This document shows, piece by piece, positions 25,165-33,378 of a stretch of 64,000 nucleotides of DNA. The notes beneath the pieces are model-generated. The model made no database searches, was not told where the DNA came from, and was given only the letters and a program-made list of their open reading frames with translations. Location of the stretch: contig NZ_BILY01000007.1 of assembly GCF_004000805.1 (NCBI RefSeq), forward strand, positions 1-64,000, in the 5' to 3' direction. A program made the translations under genes and the position numbers. This stretch comes from Paenibacillus glycanilyticus NBRC 16618 (GTDB lineage Bacteria > Bacillota > Bacilli > Paenibacillales > Paenibacillaceae). Numbering within the stretch: the stretch's first letter is position 1; every line of letters begins with the position of its first letter.

Positions 25165-28164
25165 CTAGAGCTTCACGCGAAGCGACTTGATCTCGAACGG
25201 TTGGAACGACAGCTTCGCCCCAGCCTCTCCGATCGTATTTTCCATCAGATCCACTTCCTCGACGAGCGAGACCGGAATCCCGAAACCAACCGATGTTTCG
25301 GCAAACGTTCCGGACACCTCGTACAGACGGATAATGAGATCATCCGAATCCTCGGCTTTCTTCACCGCTTCGATCATGACATGCGGATGATTCACTTGAA
25401 CAAGAGAGGCAAGGGAAGCCGTGCGTCCTGCTGCCGAAGAAGCTTGAGAAGGCTCGGCAACCGTCAGCGGCGTATTCAGCTCATACCCTTTGCGGTATAC
25501 CTCCGCCTGGATAAAGTCTCCACGGTGCGGATAAACCGCATAGACGAATTGATGTTCCGCGCGGTCGGCCACCGGATCCGGATAGCTTGGACTGCGGAGC
25601 AAATTAATGTCCAGCACGTTCCTTTCCGCGCTGTAGCCGTATTTGCTGTCGCTGAGCAGAGCTACGCCGTAGTCCGGCTGCGACAGGTCAATATATTGAT
25701 GCGCGCATATTTCATCGCGAACAAATTCGATCATCGTGTTCCTTGTTGTCGGACGCTTCAAATAACCAAATTGAATCTCGCAGTTCACATGGTCGGACAT
25801 GACCTGAACCGGGAAGGAGACGCGAAGCATCTTCTCCGATTCCTTCCAATCCGCCTTGGATTCAAAGCTTACGGTGGTTGCTTCTTCATCCAGCACAATC
25901 CGCTGTACCAGCGTGGATTCGCCGAAGCGGTAATGCTGCTCCAGCACCGCTTGGCCTTGTTCCACCGAGAAGGAGCTTTCTTCAAGCTTCATGCGGCCAG
26001 CCACCGTCTCTCGGTAATCCCGAGGGAAATCCCAGGCATCGCCTCTGTCGTGATACACGGTCAGCACGTTGGCCTTCTGGCCCAGCATAATCGCTTCCCG
26101 GCCTGCTGCTTTGTCGTACAACGACTCGATGCTTCCGTCCTGTCCAAAGCGAATGAGCAGATTCTTGTTCTCAAGAAGCTGCTCGCCTGCGCGAAGCCCG
26201 GATTGCTCCGTCTGCTCTTGGCGAAGCTCCGCCTCTGCAAGAGACGCAAAGCCCATTGCCGGCACTTTCACAGCATAACGGCTGCCCTTATGCTCGACAA
26301 CCTCTTCGCGTTCCCACGGCAAAGAGTTAAAGACAACCGCCTGACCTTCACGGGCACCCGCGAGCTCCGCCACTCTGGCATAGGTTTGCGCAATTAGCTC
26401 CCGCGTGCGGCCATGCATTGCGGCATAACGCTCCAGCGATTCTTCAAAGACGCGAGTAATCGAAGAGCCCGGCAAAATATCATGGAACTGATAGAGCAGT
26501 GTTTCCTTCCAGATCCCTTCAAGCTCCTCGGACGGGTACGCATTCTCACCCATTGCGAGCAATAGGGAGGCTGCAAATTCAAGCTCGCGGAGCGATTTCT
26601 CCATCTTGCGGTTATACCATTTGTTCCGGGCCTGCGAGGTCAGCGTACCTTGATGCTTCTCCAGGTACAGCTCTCCGCGGTACGTCTGGAAGCGCGCTCT
26701 CTCTTCCTCAAGCTTATGGAAGAAAGACAAGGAAGACTCTTGAACAACCGGCGGCAGTCCAAGAAGATTATGTTCGCGCGACAGCCGTTCCAGATGCTCC
26801 TCGCCCGGTCCCCCGCCGCCGTCGCCGATCCCGAACAACATTAAGGCATGCTCGGACACGTTGCGGTCGAGATAGCTGTTCTCAATCTTGGCGAGCGATC
26901 TTGGCGCGCCCGGGCTGTTGTACGTATCCTCCGGCGGAAGATGCGCCAGCACCTTGCTTCCGTCAATACCCTCCCATTCAAAGCTGTGATGCGGATGCGT
27001 GTTGTACACGTTCCACGACAGTTTCTGGGTCATCATATAATCGACGCCCGACTTTCTGAGCAGCTGAGGCAAGCTGGCCGCATAGCCAAATACGTCCGGC
27101 AGCCACAGCACCTTCATCTCCTGGCCGAATTCCTGCTGGAAGAACCGTTTGCCGTACAGGATCTGGCGAACCAATGCTTCGCCGCCGGAAATATTCGTAT
27201 CCGGCTCCACCCACATCGCGCCTTGTACTTCCCAGCGCCCTTCCTGAATACGCTCCTTAATCCGGTCGTACAGCTTCGGATAATACTCTTTCATCCATTG
27301 ATAGAGCTGCGGCTGGCTTGCGCCAAATACGTAATCCGGATATTTCTCCATGTTCGTAAGCACGGTAGAGAAGGTGCGTGCGCCTTTCCGGATCGTCTCG
27401 CGGATTGGCCACAGCCACGCAAGGTCGATATGCGCATGGCCGATTGCGCTGACCGTCACAACGGGATCCCCGCCTTTTTTGGCAAGCTCCTTGGCCAGAA
27501 TTTCTCTCGCCTGCCGAGCAGTCTCTTCATCAATCACTTGCAGCTTATGAGCCGCGTCATAGAGGCTTTGAATCAGGCGTTCTCTTCTCGCACCGTTCTC
27601 CGGCGTATGCTCGGCAAGCTCGATAAGCACCTCGTAATCGTAATACAGCTGCCGGATTTCCTCGTAACAGATCGCGATATCGGCTTCCTTCAAGGTGCCG
27701 CTGCGGTATCTGCCGAACAGGTCGTTACAGCCGGCATCCGCCCACAGATCAATCTGCTGGCCAGCGGCTTCATAACCAAGATCAACGACGCGTTTGCCAG
27801 GCAGGCCAAGGCTGAAATCAAATTCGGAGTTGATATTGGTAAGGCCCTGCATCGGCGAGCCTTCTTTATCAACGAGGCATAACTCACCGTTAACGTCGAT
27901 CAGCATGACGGCTTTTTTCCCGCTAACGGCTTCCGGGACAATTCCTTCAAACCGGAACCAGGCGCAATCCCACAGGTTGCCCCATTTCGCGCCGGGCGTA
28001 AGCTCGACAAGCTCGCCGGAGGTCCGCTCCGCGTATGGCACCGGCTCCTTCGTTACCCAGGCGGTTACTTTCAGCGCGGAGACGGGTTGGTAGATCGCTT
28101 CGCGTATGCGAGGAAGGAGATCCTTCGCTTTCTGCAGCTTGATTCGTTTCGTTTCGTATGGCAT
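25165..28164 (-). CDS. Alpha-mannosidase, glycoside hydrolase family 38
   Basis: 999-residue cytoplasmic exo-alpha-mannosidase that trims terminal alpha-mannose. GH38 hallmarks: AIGHAHIDLAWLWP near residue 240 (metal ligands H and D), VQGAMWVEPDTNISGGEALVRQ, and the nucleophile Asp in LWLPDVFGYAASLPQLLRKSGVDYMMTQK near residue 355; a later HDILPGSSI segment and a long C-terminal beta-sandwich complete the architecture. AGGAG stands seven bases before the ATG. The preceding 255 bases form a structured region ending in a terminator hairpin. With the importer and the AraR-like regulator upstream it points to mannose-containing oligosaccharides. Confidence 0.95.
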   Translation of the reverse strand: MPYETKRIKLQKAKDLLPRIREAIYQPVSALKVTAWVTKEPVPYAERTSGELVELTPGAKWGNLWDCAWFRFEGIVPEAVSGKKAVMLIDVNGELCLVDKEGSPMQGLTNINSEFDFSLGLPGKRVVDLGYEAAGQQIDLWADAGCNDLFGRYRSGTLKEADIAICYEEIRQLYYDYEVLIELAEHTPENGARRERLIQSLYDAAHKLQVIDEETARQAREILAKELAKKGGDPVVTVSAIGHAHIDLAWLWPIRETIRKGARTFSTVLTNMEKYPDYVFGASQPQLYQWMKEYYPKLYDRIKERIQEGRWEVQGAMWVEPDTNISGGEALVRQILYGKRFFQQEFGQEMKVLWLPDVFGYAASLPQLLRKSGVDYMMTQKLSWNVYNTHPHHSFEWEGIDGSKVLAHLPPEDTYNSPGAPRSLAKIENSYLDRNVSEHALMLFGIGDGGGGPGEEHLERLSREHNLLGLPPVVQESSLSFFHKLEEERARFQTYRGELYLEKHQGTLTSQARNKWYNRKMEKSLRELEFAASLLLAMGENAYPSEELEGIWKETLLYQFHDILPGSSITRVFEESLERYAAMHGRTRELIAQTYARVAELAGAREGQAVVFNSLPWEREEVVEHKGSRYAVKVPAMGFASLAEAELRQEQTEQSGLRAGEQLLENKNLLIRFGQDGSIESLYDKAAGREAIMLGQKANVLTVYHDRGDAWDFPRDYRETVAGRMKLEESSFSVEQGQAVLEQHYRFGESTLVQRIVLDEEATTVSFESKADWKESEKMLRVSFPVQVMSDHVNCEIQFGYLKRPTTRNTMIEFVRDEICAHQYIDLSQPDYGVALLSDSKYGYSAERNVLDINLLRSPSYPDPVADRAEHQFVYAVYPHRGDFIQAEVYRKGYELNTPLTVAEPSQASSAAGRTASLASLVQVNHPHVMIEAVKKAEDSDDLIIRLYEVSGTFAETSVGFGIPVSLVEEVDLMENTIGEAGAKLSFQPFEIKSLRVKL

Positions 28165-28180
28165 AAAGTCACTCCTGTGA

Positions 28181-28435
28181 AAAAAAGAGGACTGATTAAC
28201 AGTCCTGTGGCCGGAAGGATTGGATTAACTGGCTATGAGCACTAGGGGAAAAGGGTATCCTCTTCCGGCCGCTGTTGCCTGAGGGAAAAATCGGATTAGA
28301 TTTGTTATATGAAATTTCCCTCAGGCAAAGGCGAACGCTTACGCTCCTCCAGAGCATACACCTTCTCCTCCTAGAGCTCAGCCACGTTATCAGCACTCCG
28401 GTCGTACAGGACGTGTTAAGAAAGTCCTCTTTTTT
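28181..28435 (-). ncRNA. Structured 255-bp leader/intergenic element before GH38
   Basis: Fills the gap between the binding-protein stop and the GH38 start. Outer arms AAAAAAGAGGACT (28181-28193) and its exact complement (28423-28435) enclose two strong stems: GGCCGGAAG/CTTCCGGCC (28209-28217 with 28262-28270) and a 14-bp stem TTGCCTGAGGGAAA with its complement (28275-28288 with 28315-28328). The right-hand minus-strand end also forms a terminator, AGGACTG-N5-CAGTCCT (28188-28206) plus eight T, which cannot exist together with the outer stem; a third small stem (28408-28412 with 28424-28428) also competes. The 14-bp hairpin loop holds TTTGTTATAT, like half an operator. Attenuator RNA or a MITE-like repeat are both possible. 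Confidence 0.55.
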
Positions 28436-28440
28436 GATTT

Positions 28441-29904
28441 TTATTGTTTGGTAATTTGTTCCGCTTTCTTTTGGGCGTCGTCGAGAATAGCTTTTACGTC
28501 GCCTTTGGTCATCAGCGATTTCACCACTGCGTCGCCCCATACTTGCCATACCTTGGAGTTGTCTTTCGCAAAGGTAGGAAGACCTTGGACATTGCCGTTC
28601 ATCGCTTGGTAATGCAGGTACATTTCCGGATGCTTTTGCTGGTAATCAGGTGCCTCAGCGATTTCCTTCAGAATCGGGGAACGAACGTTGGAGTCCGCAA
28701 TCAGCTGCTGAATTTCCTTGCTGTACATCGCTTTGATATACTCGAATGCCGCGTCTTTGTTCTTCGCGTCCTTCGGTACCGAGTGGAAAGCCGCGCCAAT
28801 CGTTACGTTGGCAGCCGCTCCGTTAGGCGACAGAGGAATTGGCGACATGCCGCATTCCAGCTTATTGTCTTTACACTGCTGTACTTGCCAAGGACCGTCG
28901 ATCAGATAAGCAATCTGGCCTTTGTTCCATGCATCGAAATACGTGCCTTCCGTATTGTTGACCATCAGACCGGCCGGATGATCCGCATTCAGCTCGCGGA
29001 GCAAATTAACCGTCTCTACGTTTGCATCGGAGTTGAAGGTCGGCTGGCCGTTCGCATCGGCATAAGAACCGCCGTTAATTCCGATCAGCGCGCCGTAGCG
29101 CAGGTATCCGCCGAAGTTAGGACCCGCGTAAACACCGCCGCCATAGAACTTGCCTTTGCCCGCTTCCGTTACTTTCTTCGCATTGTCAGCCAGCTCTTGC
29201 CAGGAAGTAATCGGCTTCTCCGGGTCGATGCCTGCTTCTTTCACCAGCTTCTTATTCCAATACAGGCTGCTTACGCCAGGCTGCGAAGCAAGACCGTAAA
29301 TTTTGCCGTCGTACTCCATTGGCTTCCATGCCGCAGGCGATACATTTGCGCGGATATCCGCAGCCATATCGTCCGGGAACGGCTCGAGCAGCCCTTGCTG
29401 CGCGAAGCCAGGCATTTGCGTTTCGCCTACGATAATATCGGGAACGTTTTTAGCGAGGAAGCCTGCTGTCTCTTTCTGGATCAGCGGCTCGCCCCAGCCC
29501 CAGTCTTCGGTTTTCACGCTAATATTTTTCTCATGCAGTTTGCCTGCGATAATTTTCTGGTAATGAAGCGGGAATGCCGCTACCGGGTTGCCCGGCGTAT
29601 AAGTAACGTCAATGCCTTTCCCTTTCAATTCCTTCTCTTTTGGCGCGAACAGATCGTCCAGCTTGCCAACCCCGATCCCCACGGCTCCTTCGTTCAGAAC
29701 CGTAATCGTTACCGGATTGCCCGTTCCCGTGTCCGTGCTTTCCGACGGAGACGGTGAAGCAGAGGCGGATTCAGCCGGTGTAGCCGAATTTTGCGGCGAG
29801 TTGGTTGCTGCCGAATTATTGCCGTTATTGTTACCGCCGCAAGCTGATAATGAAACCGTTAATAGTGCAGTTACAAGCAAGGATGTGATCTTTGTACTTT
29901 TCAC
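28441..29904 (-). CDS. Carbohydrate ABC substrate-binding lipoprotein
   Basis: 487-residue family-1 binding protein. Signal peptide with lipobox LSAC (Cys22), then about 45 residues of Asn/Ser/Pro/Glu-rich linker; the mature domain has the typical GLASQPGVSSLYWNKKLVKEAGIDPEKPITSWQELAD and FDAWNKGQIAYLIDGPWQV blocks. Start is a GTG at 29904, eight bases after TGGAGG. Its own promoter with two operator-like sites lies just upstream, so it can be expressed apart from the permease genes. It delivers the sugar to the two permeases encoded upstream. Confidence 0.93.
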   Translation of the reverse strand: MKSTKITSLLVTALLTVSLSACGGNNNGNNSAATNSPQNSATPAESASASPSPSESTDTGTGNPVTITVLNEGAVGIGVGKLDDLFAPKEKELKGKGIDVTYTPGNPVAAFPLHYQKIIAGKLHEKNISVKTEDWGWGEPLIQKETAGFLAKNVPDIIVGETQMPGFAQQGLLEPFPDDMAADIRANVSPAAWKPMEYDGKIYGLASQPGVSSLYWNKKLVKEAGIDPEKPITSWQELADNAKKVTEAGKGKFYGGGVYAGPNFGGYLRYGALIGINGGSYADANGQPTFNSDANVETVNLLRELNADHPAGLMVNNTEGTYFDAWNKGQIAYLIDGPWQVQQCKDNKLECGMSPIPLSPNGAAANVTIGAAFHSVPKDAKNKDAAFEYIKAMYSKEIQQLIADSNVRSPILKEIAEAPDYQQKHPEMYLHYQAMNGNVQGLPTFAKDNSKVWQVWGDAVVKSLMTKGDVKAILDDAQKKAEQITKQ

Positions 29905-29945
29905 ATGGAACCCCTCCAGATTAGGATAACTGACTTCTTGGCATT

Positions 29946-29990
29946 AATATATCATGACTATTTGTTATATTCAATATGTTATAACAAATA
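29946..29990 (-). promoter_or_regulatory. Promoter of the binding-protein gene with two AraR-like operators
   Basis: Minus strand: TTGAAT (29969-29974), 17-bp spacer, TATATT (29946-29951). One ATTTGTTATA-type half site (29960-29970) lies in the spacer and a second, TGTTATAACAAAT (29977-29989), just upstream of the -35. Confidence 0.7.
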
Positions 29991-29997
29991 TTTTCCC

Positions 29998-30921
29998 TTA
30001 ACCTTTTATGCCTGTATTGGCGAGACCCTGCACGATGTACTTCTGGAAGAAGAAGAAAATAAGCAGCGCGGGAATCGTCATGCCTAGACCAAGCGTAATA
30101 ATAAGCGGCCAGTTCGGAATAGCTCCCGGGCTCGCGGCAGCCGAGGACAGTCTTGTTATCGCGGCAGGCAGCGTCTGCAGCTTATCCGAAGAGGTATAGA
30201 AGAACGGCGTGGCAAAGTCATTCCAGGTAGCCAGCGCTGTCGTAATGGCGATAAACGCCATAATCGGCAGCTGCAGCGGAAGCATGATTTGGAAGATAAT
30301 GCGCATGGTGCCCGCACCATCCACTTTTGCCGCTTCATCGAGCTCGAACGGTATTTTCTCAATGGACTGCTTAACGAGGAATGCCCCCATGATATTCAAG
30401 CTTGGTCCGCCGATGAAGTACACCCACCACGTGTCGAGAATCCCGGAGCCCCCGGTGAAAATATGGTTGCCCCCGGCAAACGGAAAGCGCGCAAATTCCA
30501 GATAAGTCGGAATGAGGGCAATCGTTCCCGGAATCATTTGCGTCCCCAGCAGGACAAGGAACAGCTGATCCTTTCCTTTGAAACGCAGCCTTGCGAACAC
30601 GTACCCGGCCAGCAAAGAAGTGAGAAGCGCCCAGAAGGTGTTGTAAATTGTGCGATAGCCGGAATTAATGAAATATTTCTGTATGCCTGCATCGGCAGAG
30701 CCGTAGAACAGAACTAAAAAGTTCTGAAGGGTTGGCGCTTTGGCAATCGGTAACAACCCGATAATGGAGCTTGTAAACTCGTCTTTCGTGAAGAAGCCGG
30801 CCAGGATCATAAAGACCAAAGGGTATAACAGGACAAGTCCGATACCCAGCAAAACCAGATGGGCAAACAGATTGCCAGGCTTCAGTTGAAACGCCAGCTT
30901 TTTGGATAAGGAATCTTTCAT
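29998..30921 (-). CDS. Carbohydrate ABC permease, MalG/LacG type
   Basis: 307-residue permease with six membrane segments and the EAA loop ELDEAAKVDGAGTMRIIFQIMLPLQLP; it ends in FQKYIVQGLANTGIKG, the usual MalG-like tail. Its ATG overlaps the stop of the partner permease (ATGA), with AGGAGG nine bases upstream inside that gene, so the two are translated together. The substrate is inferred to be an oligosaccharide handled by the neighbouring mannosidase. Confidence 0.94.
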   Translation of the reverse strand: MKDSLSKKLAFQLKPGNLFAHLVLLGIGLVLLYPLVFMILAGFFTKDEFTSSIIGLLPIAKAPTLQNFLVLFYGSADAGIQKYFINSGYRTIYNTFWALLTSLLAGYVFARLRFKGKDQLFLVLLGTQMIPGTIALIPTYLEFARFPFAGGNHIFTGGSGILDTWWVYFIGGPSLNIMGAFLVKQSIEKIPFELDEAAKVDGAGTMRIIFQIMLPLQLPIMAFIAITTALATWNDFATPFFYTSSDKLQTLPAAITRLSSAAASPGAIPNWPLIITLGLGMTIPALLIFFFFQKYIVQGLANTGIKG

Positions 30922-31916
30922 GCTTTAGGACCTCCTTTAACCCCTTTGATCTTAATCGTTGTGCTTCTGTCCGAATTCGTCGACCAGCGGTAATAAGCGA
31001 TGGTAACCAAAAAGACGATAACCGCCATAATAAGCGAGGAGGCTCCCGCCATGCCGAGGTTGAAATCCCAGAACGCGTCGCGGTAGATGCGGAATACAAG
31101 CACTTCCGTTTTCCCGTAAGGACCGCCGCCCGTCATGAACAGCACCTGCTCGTAAATCTGAATCGCGCCAATCAAGCTTGTAATGACAATGTAGGTTGCA
31201 ATCGGCTTCAAGCCTGGCAGTGTCACGTTCCAAAGCTTGCCCCAGCGTCCCGCTCCGTCGATTTCCGCCGCTTCGTACAAGGAGACGTCAACGGACTGCA
31301 AGCCCGCCAGCCAGATCAGCGCCGCGCCCCCTACGCCCTTCCATACGGAGTAGACAACGATCCAGAACACGCCCCAGAAAACGGAATATTGCCATACGAT
31401 GGGTTCCTTGCCGATTGATTTCAGAAAGTTATTAATAACGCCATTGTTGGTATCGAGAAGGAGATTAAAAATCTGCGTAGTCGCAACCGTTGACGTAACC
31501 GCCGGAATGTACCAGATGGACCGGTAGATTCCTTTACCGAACAGCGGCATATTCATTAGCAGAGCTGCTCCAAAGCCGGCAATCAGGGTAATCGCGGTAA
31601 CAAGTCCCCCAAGCCAGATCGATCTCCATAAGGCTTCGTAGTAAAGCGGATCGTGGAAAAATCGAACGTAGTTGTCAAACCAGACAAACTTCGGATTAGC
31701 CGCAATGCCAATCCAGTCGAAAAATCCGAGGAAAAAGCCAAATAGCGTCGGGAACCCCGACAAGACAAGCCACCACAGTATCATTGGACTCAAGATGGCC
31801 GTCGCGATTAATGCATCTTTGTGTCTGACCGCAAACTTTTTGAGAGAGGACTTTGTTGATGCGTTTTGGACTGGCAGATGCAAAGATGCGGTTTCTACAA
31901 CTTTCCTGTCGTTCAT
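30918..31916 (-). CDS. Carbohydrate ABC permease, MalF/LacF type
   Basis: 332-residue permease: short cytoplasmic N-terminus, six membrane segments, EAA loop EAAEIDGAGRWGKLWNVTLPGLKP. Of two close ATGs, the one at 31916 has GGAGG nine bases upstream, whereas that at 31922 is only three bases away, so 31916 is chosen. First gene of the importer transcript; its promoter carries an AraR-like operator in the spacer. Confidence 0.94.
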   Translation of the reverse strand: MNDRKVVETASLHLPVQNASTKSSLKKFAVRHKDALIATAILSPMILWWLVLSGFPTLFGFFLGFFDWIGIAANPKFVWFDNYVRFFHDPLYYEALWRSIWLGGLVTAITLIAGFGAALLMNMPLFGKGIYRSIWYIPAVTSTVATTQIFNLLLDTNNGVINNFLKSIGKEPIVWQYSVFWGVFWIVVYSVWKGVGGAALIWLAGLQSVDVSLYEAAEIDGAGRWGKLWNVTLPGLKPIATYIVITSLIGAIQIYEQVLFMTGGGPYGKTEVLVFRIYRDAFWDFNLGMAGASSLIMAVIVFLVTIAYYRWSTNSDRSTTIKIKGVKGGPKA

Positions 31917-31978
31917 AATCATCTTCCTCCTTGCTTGTTTTAGACTTTCTCAAATGCTATAAAACCCTTATGCAATTA

Positions 31979-32006
31979 ATTATATTTGTTATATCAAATT
32001 AGTCAA
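31979..32006 (-). promoter_or_regulatory. Importer promoter with AraR-like operator in the spacer
   Basis: Minus strand: TTGACT (32001-32006), 16-bp spacer, TATAAT (31979-31984). The near-palindrome ATTTGATATAACAAAT (31984-31999) fills the spacer, so a bound repressor excludes the polymerase. Confidence 0.8.
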
Positions 32007-32009
32007 ATA

Positions 32010-32058
32010 AAAAAAAAGAAAACCCAACCCCTTATGATGCAAGGGAATTAGGTTTTCT
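32010..32058 (-). terminator. Terminator of the GntR/LacI regulator gene
   Basis: Imperfect long hairpin AGAAAACC...GGTTTTCT with an inner CCTT/AAGG stem, followed on the minus strand by nine T residues. Confidence 0.85.
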
Positions 32059-32082
32059 CGTATGTTTTGCCTGTATGACGGC

Positions 32083-33216
32083 TTATGCTTTCGCTTTTGC
32101 CGTGGTTTTGCGTTCAATCAGGGTTGGCTTCAAGATTTTCTTCTCGAACTTAATCGGCTGCTTGCCTTTATTCTCGATGACTTGAAGCAGCAGCTGCACC
32201 GCTTCGGCTCCCATTTGATATTCCGACTGGTCGATATGCGTCAGCAGGCTGAACTCCTCGAGCAGCGGCGTCGGGTTATCAAACGTCACGATGGAAATAT
32301 CCTCCGGAACGCGAAGGCCAACCTCCTTGGCAATCGATAAGATCTGAACGCCAAGCGAGCAGTTAAGCGCGATATAAGCGGTCGCCATCTGATTTTTCAC
32401 GAAGCGGTAGAATGGATGCTCAGCACTCATGCCTCCGCCGTTAATATGGATATCATTCAGAATGAGAGACGGATTAATCAACGCTTCCTTCTGTTTCATG
32501 GCTTCCTGGTAGCCTTGGATCCGTTCGTCTACCGATACCGTCATAAGCGGAGAGTCGGAGCAAATCGCGATATTGCGATGTCCCAGCTCCCACAGATGGT
32601 CAACCGCCAGCATCGTCGCGAACGCGCTGTCCGATGCGACAACGTTTGTCTCCACGCCCGGCAGATACCGGTCAATCAGGACAAACGGGTAGTTTTGCAT
32701 TTTGAGCGCGATAATCTCTTCGTTATACACCTCTGCGTCGACAGGGAAAATAATAAGCCCGTCAACGGTGTTCTTCATCTCCCGGATAACTTCCTTCTCT
32801 TTCTCCTTGGAGTTGTTGGTCAGCATAATAACAAGCGAATAACCTTTGGCCTTAAGGCCGTCCGTTATCCCCGCTATTAAGCGAATGGCAAAATAATCGG
32901 CAAGCACCGGGAACACGAGACCAATTTTCACTTTAGGTTCCGACTGCTCTCCGCGCGTTTCGCTGATCGGGCTGACTGCCATCTGCTTTTCCGGGATGCC
33001 TTTGACGAAGCTGCCTCTTCCCGGAATCCTGTAGATCCAACCATCCTTCGCTAGTTCAGCAAGTGCATTCACAACCGTAATCCGACTAACGTCGAATTCG
33101 TCCATCAGATCTTTTTCCGTCGGGATTTTATCGTCCTCTACGAGCTCCCTGGAGATGATCAGATCTTTGAAATGATTCTGTATTTTAATATACAGAGGCT
33201 CTCTATCTTGACTCAC
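32083..33216 (-). CDS. AraR-like regulator: GntR winged helix fused to LacI-type sensor
   Basis: 377-residue repressor. Residues 5-75 are a GntR winged helix (IPTEKDLMDEFDVSRITVVNALAELAKDGWIYRIPGRGSFV); the rest is a periplasmic-binding-like sensor (IGLVFPVLADYFAIRLIAGITDGLKAKGY, VDGLIIFPVDAEVY, GHRNIAICSDSP). This domain order is that of Bacillus AraR, whose operator is ATTTGTACGTACAAAT. Promoters on both sides carry ATTTGTTATAACAAAT-like sites, including its own, so it most probably controls the whole locus and itself. The effector should be a product of the imported glycan. Confidence 0.92.
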   Translation of the reverse strand: MSQDREPLYIKIQNHFKDLIISRELVEDDKIPTEKDLMDEFDVSRITVVNALAELAKDGWIYRIPGRGSFVKGIPEKQMAVSPISETRGEQSEPKVKIGLVFPVLADYFAIRLIAGITDGLKAKGYSLVIMLTNNSKEKEKEVIREMKNTVDGLIIFPVDAEVYNEEIIALKMQNYPFVLIDRYLPGVETNVVASDSAFATMLAVDHLWELGHRNIAICSDSPLMTVSVDERIQGYQEAMKQKEALINPSLILNDIHINGGGMSAEHPFYRFVKNQMATAYIALNCSLGVQILSIAKEVGLRVPEDISIVTFDNPTPLLEEFSLLTHIDQSEYQMGAEAVQLLLQVIENKGKQPIKFEKKILKPTLIERKTTAKAKA

Positions 33217-33249
33217 GCGTAATCCTCCTATCCGGACCGCAATTCATAG

Positions 33250-33286
33250 GTTATAACAAATATACCATATTCGGGTTTATTAACAA
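33250..33286 (-). promoter_or_regulatory. Regulator promoter with AraR-like operator
   Basis: Minus strand: TTGTTA (33281-33286), 16-bp spacer, TATATT (33259-33264). The site TATTTGTTATAACC (33250-33263) overlaps the -10 and the start point, consistent with autorepression. Confidence 0.7.
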
Positions 33287-33325
33287 AATAGTTATTTAAA
33301 CAATTGTCTATTTTCTTCCGTAGAG

Positions 33326-33358
33326 CAAAAACAAGGGCGCACTTCGCATGCGCCCCTG
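33326..33358 (-). terminator. Terminator after the glutaminase-A-like gene
   Basis: Stem GGGCGCA/TGCGCCC with a seven-base loop; on the minus strand it is followed by TTGTTTTTGC. Confidence 0.85.
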
Positions 33359-33378
33359 TCCGTCACAGGATCTTTAAT

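Noticed and set aside
25201..26397. 398-codon ORF opposite the GH38 gene
   Set aside because: It is the antisense shadow of the mannosidase; composition is Arg/His/Leu-rich without domains or ribosome site. The same holds for the long antisense frames over 28444-29757, 33304-34443, 50310-52208, 57889-59415 and 60925-62574.
28181..28435. T-box or other known riboswitch class
   Set aside because: I see no T-box AGGGUGGNACCGCG box or other named core; the arrangement is reported as an unknown structured element instead.
28196..28549. 117-codon minus-strand ORF overlapping the lipoprotein gene end
   Set aside because: It runs through the hairpins of the leader element and out of frame through the lipoprotein gene; Arg/Ser-rich without similarity to anything known.
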